Origin: Muribaculaceae bacterium
GTDB lineage: Bacteria; Bacteroidota; Bacteroidia; Bacteroidales; Muribaculaceae
NCBI GenBank assembly: GCA_029052265.1
Contig: JAIDJJ010000163.1
Span: 1 to 43,327, forward strand
DNA length: 43,327 nucleotides
Reading direction: 5' to 3'
Shown here: positions 18,712-27,616 of the stretch, in pieces
Layout: each line of letters begins with the position of its first letter
How positions within the stretch are numbered: the first letter of the stretch is position 1
Translations under genes and position numbers: made by a program
Notes under the pieces: model-generated
The model's database searches: none
Told to the model about the DNA's origin: nothing
What the model saw: the letters and a program-made list of their open reading frames with translations, nothing else

Positions 18712-20321
18712 CGCTTGAATATGTTTAGTACTTTTTGAAGTTTTCCGTTCTTAAATCCTTTGGAACGAATTAACAGTTTTTTTACCACATTGGCAGCTGG
18801 GGCTTCATTGAACAAGCAGTAATCTTGGAAACATACTTCTCCTAAAGAGAAGGGTATTCTCTCAACTTTACCACCGTTTATCTCATGGTCTCGGCAGATT
18901 TTTTCCAGCCCCTGATAGAAGCCCTTATAGTTGTTTTCAATGTAGTCTGTTAAAACTCTTACAAGATCCTGACCAGTGACCCCCGTTTTATCCACTTTAG
19001 TTAGCATTAAGTAGATTGCGTCTGTTTCAGTCTGGAATATCTTCGTACGTTCGATATAGCGTAATGCTGCATCCAAGTATTCCGTTTGACTTAAACCTTC
19101 ATATTTGCGATCCTCTCCTCCGTACTCAAGGACAAAAAAGTGGATTTTGCGGTTGACGGTACGATTGTCAACAAGTACATTGGTTAATGTGTCAAGAGCC
19201 TTTATCTCATCATCTGCCATTTCTTCTCCAGCATCAGATTTATACATGCATCGAACTAACTCTCCGGCTAAATCGATACAAGTTATTGGGTGTGAAGCTC
19301 CATTCTCATCTTCCAAATCGAATCCCATCTCGTATGTAGAATAGATAGAATTGCCTTCTGGAAGGGTTCCAACTTTCCCATCTGACTTGAACAATTGAGA
19401 GAGTCGAGTCATATATCCGTAGCCCTGGCAATCGGGATCCTTAGACATGCTGCGTGCAACAGATCCGTTATTTGCTACGCTCAGAACGGCACCCAATGCG
19501 CAACTCTTACCAGAGGATGGGATCCCCCAAAAATAGATTTCGGTTGAAACCTTGTTGATCTTTTGAAGATCTTTGGTTGATCCAAAGCGCTGCTTGGATT
19601 CTCCTTTGGCTAAATGCTGAATGAAGCGTTTATCTATTCCAATCTTAAGAAAATCGGAATATTCAAGATATCCATCATTGATGAGTTTCTTCAGGACTGA
19701 TGCTCTCAGTAGGTTGTTATCTTTCTTGATAACTGCGAGCAAATCATTCTGAGAAATCTTCTTACGCTTAAGGCGGTTACTAATTTCATTTACTATTTCC
19801 GCATCAGGATCGTTGACATCTTTATCAGTCTGGATAGCGTGAATCCGATCGATTAAAGCGTTAATATCAAAACCGAGAAACTCCTCTTCTTGAATAGCAT
19901 TAATCAATCTCCTTGCTTCCATACAGTGTGAATCTGTGGGATTTTCCTGTATGAAATTTCGTAATGCTGAAATGTCATTTTTGTCAATCGAGTCCCATAA
20001 GCCCTGACGAGCATTATTTGCAGTTTCACGTTGAATGTTGACAATAGCCGTGCGAGCGTCTTCAGCGTGATGACTGTCGGGGTATGTTTTAAGGAAGTTA
20101 AGGAAGGCTTCCTCTGTGTTTATTCTTTTAGCATCCTGCCAGTCATCGTCCTCTGATCCGGCAAGCATACGCTGGACTTCCTTCCTTATTGATGCAGGAA
20201 AGTATCCGTCTGTTTCGTCACACAATTCGTTGAATGTCACAATGCCGTCCTTGATATACTGTACAAGTTCGACAGCGGAATATTCTTCAATATTGTCGAT
20301 AATTGCTTGTTTACTTGGCAT
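18708..20321 (-). CDS. P-loop GTPase-like protein with N-terminal adaptor-like domain and helical repeats
   Basis: Walker A/G1 GIPSSGKS, G3-like CIDLAGE, G4 LTKVDK; N-terminal KQAIIDNIEEYSAVELVQYIKDGIVTFNEL also occurs in the neighbouring ORF. Confidence 0.75.
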   Translation of the reverse strand: MPSKQAIIDNIEEYSAVELVQYIKDGIVTFNELCDETDGYFPASIRKEVQRMLAGSEDDDWQDAKRINTEEAFLNFLKTYPDSHHAEDARTAIVNIQRETANNARQGLWDSIDKNDISALRNFIQENPTDSHCMEARRLINAIQEEEFLGFDINALIDRIHAIQTDKDVNDPDAEIVNEISNRLKRKKISQNDLLAVIKKDNNLLRASVLKKLINDGYLEYSDFLKIGIDKRFIQHLAKGESKQRFGSTKDLQKINKVSTEIYFWGIPSSGKSCALGAVLSVANNGSVARSMSKDPDCQGYGYMTRLSQLFKSDGKVGTLPEGNSIYSTYEMGFDLEDENGASHPITCIDLAGELVRCMYKSDAGEEMADDEIKALDTLTNVLVDNRTVNRKIHFFVLEYGGEDRKYEGLSQTEYLDAALRYIERTKIFQTETDAIYLMLTKVDKTGVTGQDLVRVLTDYIENNYKGFYQGLEKICRDHEINGGKVERIPFSLGEVCFQDYCLFNEAPAANVVKKLLIRSKGFKNGKLQKVLNIFKR

Positions 20322-20363
20322 ATATTTGTGTTATTTATTCTTTGGGATTTGTTCCATAATCAT

Positions 20364-21017
20364 TTATGCCGTCCTCGCTTCCACCGAATATCCTGACAAG
20401 AAAATAAAAGGGTATGATTTGATACCAGCCTGAATTACCTCTGTCATGACATCTTTTGCACCCTGAGCCCACAGGAACCAATAAGCCGGGACTATCGTAA
20501 GGATAATAAATAGCGCGAGCACTGGATTAACATCATTCATTTCTGTAACGGCTACAAATCCAAGATACCATGCTAAAAATATGATATATGATAGCCCAAA
20601 TTCGGTTCTCCGTATTCTTCCCTTGAAGGAAAAGACACGTTTAAACATTCCTTTATTATCCAAAATCTCAGAATCTATTTCTGTACTTTGAGAAGATAAA
20701 ACTGGTGTAATAACTGGAATAGATGGAATATCTGTTTCGGTAGGAGTAGCCGCAATAGCTTGTTCTTCTAAATTCTCATTAACCGACGGCGGGATTCCTT
20801 CAGTAAACTCTTCAGAAGACTCTGTTACTGGACCAGTAACATTTATCTCGACAGATTCACAAGCCATTTGCTCTTCAATCTTTTTTTTCATCAAAGGAGT
20901 CAGCTTACCTTTTTTGCTCAGTTCGTACATAGAAACCTCTCCACACTTTATGGCGTGGACTATCTCAGACGCACTATACTCCCGAAGGTTGTTTATTATT
21001 TGTTCTTTTGTTGACAT
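20364..21017 (-). CDS. DUF805-like membrane protein with N-terminal adaptor-like domain
   Basis: Start MSTKEQIINNLREYSASEIVHAIKCGEVSMYEL at 21017; C-terminal FSFKGRIRRTEFGLSYIIFLAWYLGF with further TMs resembles DUF805. Confidence 0.7.
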   Translation of the reverse strand: MSTKEQIINNLREYSASEIVHAIKCGEVSMYELSKKGKLTPLMKKKIEEQMACESVEINVTGPVTESSEEFTEGIPPSVNENLEEQAIAATPTETDIPSIPVITPVLSSQSTEIDSEILDNKGMFKRVFSFKGRIRRTEFGLSYIIFLAWYLGFVAVTEMNDVNPVLALFIILTIVPAYWFLWAQGAKDVMTEVIQAGIKSYPFIFLSGYSVEARTA

Positions 21018-21018
21018 T

Positions 21019-22071
21019 TTAAAACGAGGGATAGTCGTTGTTTTCTTCAAAATTTAATGATGGGGCTTCCTCAGTCGAATCACCGTAAGATTCTTCTGGT
21101 GATGTCTTACGTGGTTTTGTAGCTTTTACTTTTGTATGCTTAGTTTTACTTTCGGATCCCATTAATCTATAGACATTTCTTGTATGTCTATCTTGGAGGA
21201 AATATGGGAATAAAAGCATAAAGTATATGATCAATCCGTAAACAATTGCTCCTAATGTTGGGAACTTTTGATTGGTAAATGAAGACGTAAGGCTATCAAT
21301 ACCAACAATGGCGTTCTTCGCCCCATTACTCTGAAAATGGTCAACTGTGCCGGTTATTGACTCATTTGACATCTCTTTCGCGGAAAAAGATTTTAATTGA
21401 TTCTCCCAGTTACCTAAAGCTGCTTTTATCTCTTGAGTATTACCCAAAAGAAAGACGTTCCAGGTACTTGCACCTTGGTCTGCATCATCAATCCATTTGT
21501 TAGCAACTGTCTTTAACGAATCGTAATTTTGAGACAATAACTGAAGTCTGAGTGTCTCCACCATATTGTCTCTTTGTATAGTTGCCTTAGAATCCTCAAA
21601 ACCTGCGTTTTTAAATGCCTGCGGATTTGAACTTTTATTTATAATTATTCGTGTCAGATTATTCTGGTATGTTTCTATTCTTTGATTTGAATATTCTTCA
21701 TAGTCTGTGAACAGTTGCTTTGAACTGTTTATGGATTTTTTAAAGGTTTCAACAATCTCTTCATTCTGACTCCTAACGGTCCAGAAGTGAGACATTGAAA
21801 TCATGCCTGCAATAAAGACAATGGGAGAACCAAAGATAAAAATTCGTTCCCATATTATTTTTCGTCTCATTTTGACACATGATGCCTTCATTTGTTGGGC
21901 TCCGATAAAAAAGATTATGAAGACAATATCAGTTATACCCATACCAATTAAGGCAAAGGTAAAATTACCGTTTGTCAGATATGTAAATCCGACAAAAGAT
22001 ATATAACTTACTGCAATCAGGGCCAAGAATGCTATTATATGACCCCAAGAAAATTGAAGTTTTTCGTTCAT
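21019..22071 (-). CDS. Hypothetical membrane protein with long helical extracytoplasmic loop
   Basis: 350 aa, N-terminal TMs, coiled-coil stretch, later TM IVYGLIIYFMLLFPYFL; 1-nt TAATG overlap with the upstream protease gene. Confidence 0.68.
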   Translation of the reverse strand: MNEKLQFSWGHIIAFLALIAVSYISFVGFTYLTNGNFTFALIGMGITDIVFIIFFIGAQQMKASCVKMRRKIIWERIFIFGSPIVFIAGMISMSHFWTVRSQNEEIVETFKKSINSSKQLFTDYEEYSNQRIETYQNNLTRIIINKSSNPQAFKNAGFEDSKATIQRDNMVETLRLQLLSQNYDSLKTVANKWIDDADQGASTWNVFLLGNTQEIKAALGNWENQLKSFSAKEMSNESITGTVDHFQSNGAKNAIVGIDSLTSSFTNQKFPTLGAIVYGLIIYFMLLFPYFLQDRHTRNVYRLMGSESKTKHTKVKATKPRKTSPEESYGDSTEEAPSLNFEENNDYPSF

Positions 22072-24791
22072 TATTTTTTATTTTCAGGCAGCTGTCCTTC
22101 CAGCTCGGAAATTTTTTGTTTATAAATAGCAATCAGGCGGCGTATTGCGTCATAATCACTCTCGTTCTCAGTAACCGGAGCCGTCACATTGCCAACAGGA
22201 GATGGATCAACTATCACATTATTTTCTCCCGTTATGGCAACTATCGCAGTTGCTGGATCTGACCATGATGAAGGTGCATCACCATTAGAAGAATTAATTG
22301 CAGTCTCTGGTACAGGGCGCATTGTCCTTGTTGTCGGTGCCGAAAAATCACCTTTCTTCACAGCATCAAGTGCGAGATTAACCTGCACCATGGGGGGCAT
22401 ATTACCATAGACATCGCATCCGGTCTTATACAAGACATTTCTTGCTTGCTCCACTGTCAAATCTTTTTTTATAGACTTCATCAAAGCGACTGTACCTGAT
22501 ACAATTGGTGCAGCCATACTTGTACCGTCGCAACTCCTAAAGTCTTTATTCGGGAAAGAAGAATAAATCTCCTTACCGGGAGCTGATATGTCGGTACATG
22601 GACCATAATTTGTGAAATCCGTTGGATATAGTTTCTGGTCAACTGCTCCTACAGTAATGGCAACAGCCGATCGATTCTCTGGCGGAATACTTGAAAGGAT
22701 GTCATCGTTACCAGCCGCAAACACCAATATAGTTTTCTTATCTGATGCGAGCTTACAAACTCTATTCCAGAGTTTCTCCACGTTCTTGAATTGAGTCTGG
22801 GCAATCTGATTCTGTAATTCTACCGGCAGTTGGTTAAGTCCTTGGAATGATGGTCCGATAGAAATATTTACAACATCTGCTCCCTTATGGACAGAATACA
22901 TAACCCCACTGACTAAGGCAGACAGCGGACACATATTATTGTCTATGACCTGTACTGGCATTAGCATACAATCCGGTGCAATTCCCGCAGCTCCTTGATT
23001 CTGATAATCAAGAGAGCCAACCGCCAACCCAGCGGTATGCGTTCCATGACCTTCACCTTTGCTTAAGACATTATTTTGAGTATAAACATTATATGCGTTT
23101 ACAATGCGGTCCTTAAACATCGGATGTGAAGCGTCAATGCCATCATCAACAACAGCTACCGTTATAGCTGGACTCCCCTTACTTATCGTCCATCCCTCTC
23201 TCGCTTTTACTGCGTTCAAGTGCCATCCGGGTGACGATGCTGACGTTGTGCTGAGATGGCCATTTAATTCATATATTTCCTCATCAAATACAATGAATTT
23301 GTGATTGGGTATTTTGGAATTTATCGTGCGTCTTATCTCATCTCTTTCATTCTCAGGTATCTGAATTAATAGAGATTTTACATCTCGGTCAAATCCGATG
23401 ATGGAATATTGATCATCGGGATAAGCCTTTTTGAAGTCGGCTGCCAGTGCGTCAACATTGTCATTCTCATTTTCAAGAAACAGAAACAGTCGGTTGGCGA
23501 TTACTGGTGGAACACCCGTTTCTCTTTCTATCGGGGGCATTTGTCCATCTTCGTTTCTTATCGGCGCGACAATAGACGGGTCATCCGGTAATTTGCCATC
23601 ATGTAATGATATTGGATTAGCAACTCCATTATCATCAATGGTGTCACCGGTTGCGGTCACAATTCTATCGGGCTCCTCAACTCCGTTTACTGAGCGTGTA
23701 CAACCATGGCAATCCTTGAATAGCCACGAGAAAAGAAGTAGCAATAATAAGACCAATAATGTCCATAATAGCCATTTAAGACATCCACTGCCAGTGAGCC
23801 ACAACCACAGTCTCTTATACCATGGCAAGTTCCTTTCATATATTGCATTAAAGGTCGTATTCCCCTTGACCAATGAGTCAATAGGATTGTTGTCCCAACC
23901 CTTAAAGGTATAGCCTTTATTCGGTGTCACATTGGGGATGTCGCTTGCCTGAAGTCTGGAACCTAAGGTTTTAGTAATCTCCGGATTACCGTTTAATTTA
24001 CCATTCTCGCCAGCATTAAAGCGACAAGTCGCAGCTTGTACGCGAGGAGATATCGGTGGCACAGGAGGCATAACCGGAGAGACTTCAACTTTGTCATATT
24101 TTGCAACAAATGTCATATCAGAGGTCACTTTTATCCCGTATGGATTCGGCTCCCATCCGGTAAAAGTATAACCATCAGATGGTGAAACAACAGGAATATC
24201 ATTAGAAGATATTTCTGTTCCTTCAGGAAGTGAAATATGACTACTAAGTTTTGATGAGAGAACCCCATGTTCTCCTACATCAAATGTCAGCTTGTGCTTT
24301 GTAACAGAAGGAGATTCATGAACAAGTTCGCCTTTGCTAATATGTTTACGAGTATCTGGTGTCATACCCCATGCAACAACAAAGACTTTATCATCACAAC
24401 AGAATATGAAATCATCATCGATATATCGCAATGCACAAGCCATGACTTGTAGCTCCTCTCCAGAAAGATTATTAACAACCTCCCGATAGTGAGCTATGGT
24501 CTCATCCTTTATTGACTGATATTTGGTATGTCTTTCACCTTGTAAACTATTGAGTGTTTCAGGGGTCTCGCTCCACTCATCAATATACCAATTTACCGCA
24601 TCATCATTTACTGAATAATCCGGTGCTGCCAAGAAATGAGTGAATCGAGGATTGACATATTTCTTAATGATGCTATAAACGCTATCATATCGTTTATAAA
24701 GAGGGTCACGTCCTATGCCCTGATAATCTGTGAAATCACAGATCTCAGTGCTTCCCACTTTGCGTTTTCCTATAAAAGTATGATTGTCCAT
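22071..24791 (-). CDS. Membrane-anchored subtilisin-like (S8) serine protease with two InlB-like repeats
   Basis: Catalytic motifs VVDDGID, GHGTHTAG, GTSMAAPIVSGT; two repeats FDVGEHG...GYTFTGWEPNP...FVAKY and FNAGENG...GYTFKGWDNNP...FNAIYE; TM WLLWTLLVLLLLLLFSWLF between repeats and protease; start MDNHTFIGKRKVG at 24791. Confidence 0.9.
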   Translation of the reverse strand: MDNHTFIGKRKVGSTEICDFTDYQGIGRDPLYKRYDSVYSIIKKYVNPRFTHFLAAPDYSVNDDAVNWYIDEWSETPETLNSLQGERHTKYQSIKDETIAHYREVVNNLSGEELQVMACALRYIDDDFIFCCDDKVFVVAWGMTPDTRKHISKGELVHESPSVTKHKLTFDVGEHGVLSSKLSSHISLPEGTEISSNDIPVVSPSDGYTFTGWEPNPYGIKVTSDMTFVAKYDKVEVSPVMPPVPPISPRVQAATCRFNAGENGKLNGNPEITKTLGSRLQASDIPNVTPNKGYTFKGWDNNPIDSLVKGNTTFNAIYERNLPWYKRLWLWLTGSGCLKWLLWTLLVLLLLLLFSWLFKDCHGCTRSVNGVEEPDRIVTATGDTIDDNGVANPISLHDGKLPDDPSIVAPIRNEDGQMPPIERETGVPPVIANRLFLFLENENDNVDALAADFKKAYPDDQYSIIGFDRDVKSLLIQIPENERDEIRRTINSKIPNHKFIVFDEEIYELNGHLSTTSASSPGWHLNAVKAREGWTISKGSPAITVAVVDDGIDASHPMFKDRIVNAYNVYTQNNVLSKGEGHGTHTAGLAVGSLDYQNQGAAGIAPDCMLMPVQVIDNNMCPLSALVSGVMYSVHKGADVVNISIGPSFQGLNQLPVELQNQIAQTQFKNVEKLWNRVCKLASDKKTILVFAAGNDDILSSIPPENRSAVAITVGAVDQKLYPTDFTNYGPCTDISAPGKEIYSSFPNKDFRSCDGTSMAAPIVSGTVALMKSIKKDLTVEQARNVLYKTGCDVYGNMPPMVQVNLALDAVKKGDFSAPTTRTMRPVPETAINSSNGDAPSSWSDPATAIVAITGENNVIVDPSPVGNVTAPVTENESDYDAIRRLIAIYKQKISELEGQLPENKK

Positions 24792-24792
24792 A

Positions 24793-27612
24793 TTATGCGG
24801 TATAAAGTGGTTGTGAACGTTCAATTAAATCCTTTACCTTCGCATTGCATACTGGATCACAATGCGAAATGTCAGATGAATATATCAAACCGATAATAAC
24901 GAAATTCTCCCATCTTTGATAATTATTCCAAAATGGCAGTTGACGTAATACTGAGATATCGATTCTGCCTTGATTGACAATCGTAGCCGACTCGTCAAAT
25001 ACCTTTAGCGTTTCTATCAAAGGCTGTGGTTTACGAACCTTATTCCATCCGGCAGGAGAGAAATCCACTGGAAGTCTACAATTTCCCGCCTTCACTTTAA
25101 GTTCGCCAATTTCGTCATCAGACATGTAGTGTCGACCTACGGTACTTACAAAATTATTTAATGTGAGAGCCGTAAAGTCACCAATTGCATTGGGTTGCTC
25201 ATTTTCTGAAAATATTTCAGTATATCTTGTTATTTTGTTTGATATAGAGCGTCTTACTTCCAGTTTCTTGAATAGATTTACAAGCATAAAGACAACCTCA
25301 TCGGCATGGGGTAGATTTTTAACAACAGATTGTGAGACTTCATTGAGATGCTCTACCCAATAATCTACAATATGCTTGGTAATGACATCACCAATGGATG
25401 ACAAAGTAATTGTTTCCTTGGCTATTACATCATCCAGCTCAAATCCTTGGGCTTTCAGGTATTCTATCAGTTCATCCTCTGTTTCGAGAATATAATATGT
25501 CAAAAGCTTTTGGATATTGGTCTCGCGATTATCTGAAATATCAATACCTGCACTTGCACGAATAAAATTAACTGCACTGAAGTCTTTTGGTGTATCCGTG
25601 TGACAGACAATTATATCGTAAGCGATATTTCGTAGGACTTCAGGGCTAACCATAAAGCTGTCTAATATTCTTCCGAATACTGCGGGGTCTTTTGCAACTG
25701 TCTGTTGAAGAGACCTTCTGATATCCCCTGCAATCAGTCGTACTTTTTTGTTCTTTGCTTCAGTATCTTCAGGCTCATAAAATACTTGCAACGCATTGAG
25801 TAGCTCTTTTTTGAGAGTTTCCAATTGAGAAAGGTAACGCTTCCTGCGAGCTCTGTCAAGTACACCCGCAATCGAGTCAAGATCTCGGATTATAGCTTTA
25901 GACCCATCATTATTCAATGTAGCGACTTCCGACCATGTAGCCTCAGGATCGGCAAAATGTGTTCGTACAAATTTGTGACGTAAGAAGCTATCCTTCAATC
26001 TGTCAAGATAGTCCGGATAGTCTGCATTAGTATGAATGGAAGTCTCTGGTGACTTTATGGCTCCATCGCTGTATCCATCAAACAGACCATTCTTCCCGGA
26101 CCAGAAGAAATCTCTGAGCGGATATATATTCTGGAATGGGATTATTTGACAATTGCTTGTCAGTGTCCATTCATCAAGCCATGTATTCGGTTTGATAATT
26201 TCAGGGAACACAGTGTCAAAACGATTCCAGTGCTTATCCAAGGTTTCGTAATTGTCGGCTTTATCTGTTTTTGTACGTTCAAGATCGATGTTAAACTTAG
26301 TGGCAATAAAGAATAGAGGCGCTATCCCATTTGTTAAGCGGAGCATTTTCGCTCTTTCCTCCGGGTTTAGGCCTATATTTTCTTCAATCCAATTATTGAT
26401 TGTCTCTCCAATAGTGGGTTCTGCCTTTTGGTCATTATGATGACAAAACAATACGCTACTAATCTGCAGCGACCGTGAATATTTGTTGAAAAGGTAGGCA
26501 ACTTTTCCACGACGAAGCATCTTAGGAAGTACTGTGGCAATTTCCTTTTCCTTATATTTTTCGCGGGAGCGTGCACCGGGAAAGTCCAAAAGATCCATGT
26601 CTTTTAAGAACTTGCGGTCCTGCGCTATAGATTCAGGCAACTCAAAAGTAAGTTCTGCGATTAGTGCAGATAACTCACCTTTGCTAAAGTTCGACGATAT
26701 GAGATGTCCATTTACATCATAAACATCCGTATATACATCATCAGTTCCTGTGTCAATTTGTACTCCACATACGGTATCGAGCCACTCTATTTTGAGCAAA
26801 GTCCCTCGTGTTCTAAGAACAGATTCAAAAGGCACATACACTTCTTGCTGAAAATCAAGCTTCTTATATGCGTTTATTAGTGTGGCAAACAATCGGTTAA
26901 TCTCAGGATTTTTATTCCATAGCAAACTGAAAATATCAATCCATTTATCATAAGGAACATATTGTATGACAGGTGCAATAGTCCTACAGAAGTTTGATTG
27001 ATATATGGCCGCGGCATTATTTCCGATTACATCTTTAATATAATCGTTTATGTCGCGTATATCATCTTCTGATATAATACCGTGCTGAACCTTTTTGCTT
27101 TGCCATAATGATGACAACTCATCTAATTCTCGATTTATCGCCTCAAAAGAGAGGGTCGTATCGAGATTTATTTTGATGTCATTGTAATACGAGTCCGTTA
27201 ATAGAAGTATAATATCAACAACAGAAAGATTGAGAATTTTAATCTGATTTTTAACTTCGTGATTATCTTTCTTAATTGTAAAGCGAGTGATTACTCCTGT
27301 TGACTCTATTTTGGCATTATTGCCACCACTTGGGTTTAACTCATCTATAAAACTATATTCGCGTCCATTATTTTCGATAACAAACGGATGTTCTGAAGAT
27401 GATAATAAACTGCTCATCAGATAGGATTTACCCACCTGACTTTCTCCATACGCGGCAGCTGAACAGTTTCCTGTTAAGGCTTTACGTATCGTAGATAGTT
27501 TCCTGCGATACTCCTTAAACTGTTCAGAGGGGAAAGAGTCCTTCCCATATTCTTTCGCCCATAGAAGAGAATCGTTTATGATGTCTATATGCTTGTCTAT
27601 ATCTTGTATCAT
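24793..27612 (-). CDS. SrfC-like (putative virulence factor, Virul_Fac-type) P-loop GTPase
   Basis: G1 AYGESQVGKSYLMSSLL, G3-like LDFPGARSREKYKEKE, G4-like ATKFNID; directly downstream of the SrfB-like gene; start MIQDIDKHID at 27612, 5 nt past the upstream stop. Confidence 0.75.
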   Translation of the reverse strand: MIQDIDKHIDIINDSLLWAKEYGKDSFPSEQFKEYRRKLSTIRKALTGNCSAAAYGESQVGKSYLMSSLLSSSEHPFVIENNGREYSFIDELNPSGGNNAKIESTGVITRFTIKKDNHEVKNQIKILNLSVVDIILLLTDSYYNDIKINLDTTLSFEAINRELDELSSLWQSKKVQHGIISEDDIRDINDYIKDVIGNNAAAIYQSNFCRTIAPVIQYVPYDKWIDIFSLLWNKNPEINRLFATLINAYKKLDFQQEVYVPFESVLRTRGTLLKIEWLDTVCGVQIDTGTDDVYTDVYDVNGHLISSNFSKGELSALIAELTFELPESIAQDRKFLKDMDLLDFPGARSREKYKEKEIATVLPKMLRRGKVAYLFNKYSRSLQISSVLFCHHNDQKAEPTIGETINNWIEENIGLNPEERAKMLRLTNGIAPLFFIATKFNIDLERTKTDKADNYETLDKHWNRFDTVFPEIIKPNTWLDEWTLTSNCQIIPFQNIYPLRDFFWSGKNGLFDGYSDGAIKSPETSIHTNADYPDYLDRLKDSFLRHKFVRTHFADPEATWSEVATLNNDGSKAIIRDLDSIAGVLDRARRKRYLSQLETLKKELLNALQVFYEPEDTEAKNKKVRLIAGDIRRSLQQTVAKDPAVFGRILDSFMVSPEVLRNIAYDIIVCHTDTPKDFSAVNFIRASAGIDISDNRETNIQKLLTYYILETEDELIEYLKAQGFELDDVIAKETITLSSIGDVITKHIVDYWVEHLNEVSQSVVKNLPHADEVVFMLVNLFKKLEVRRSISNKITRYTEIFSENEQPNAIGDFTALTLNNFVSTVGRHYMSDDEIGELKVKAGNCRLPVDFSPAGWNKVRKPQPLIETLKVFDESATIVNQGRIDISVLRQLPFWNNYQRWENFVIIGLIYSSDISHCDPVCNAKVKDLIERSQPLYTA

Positions 27613-27616
27613 GACT

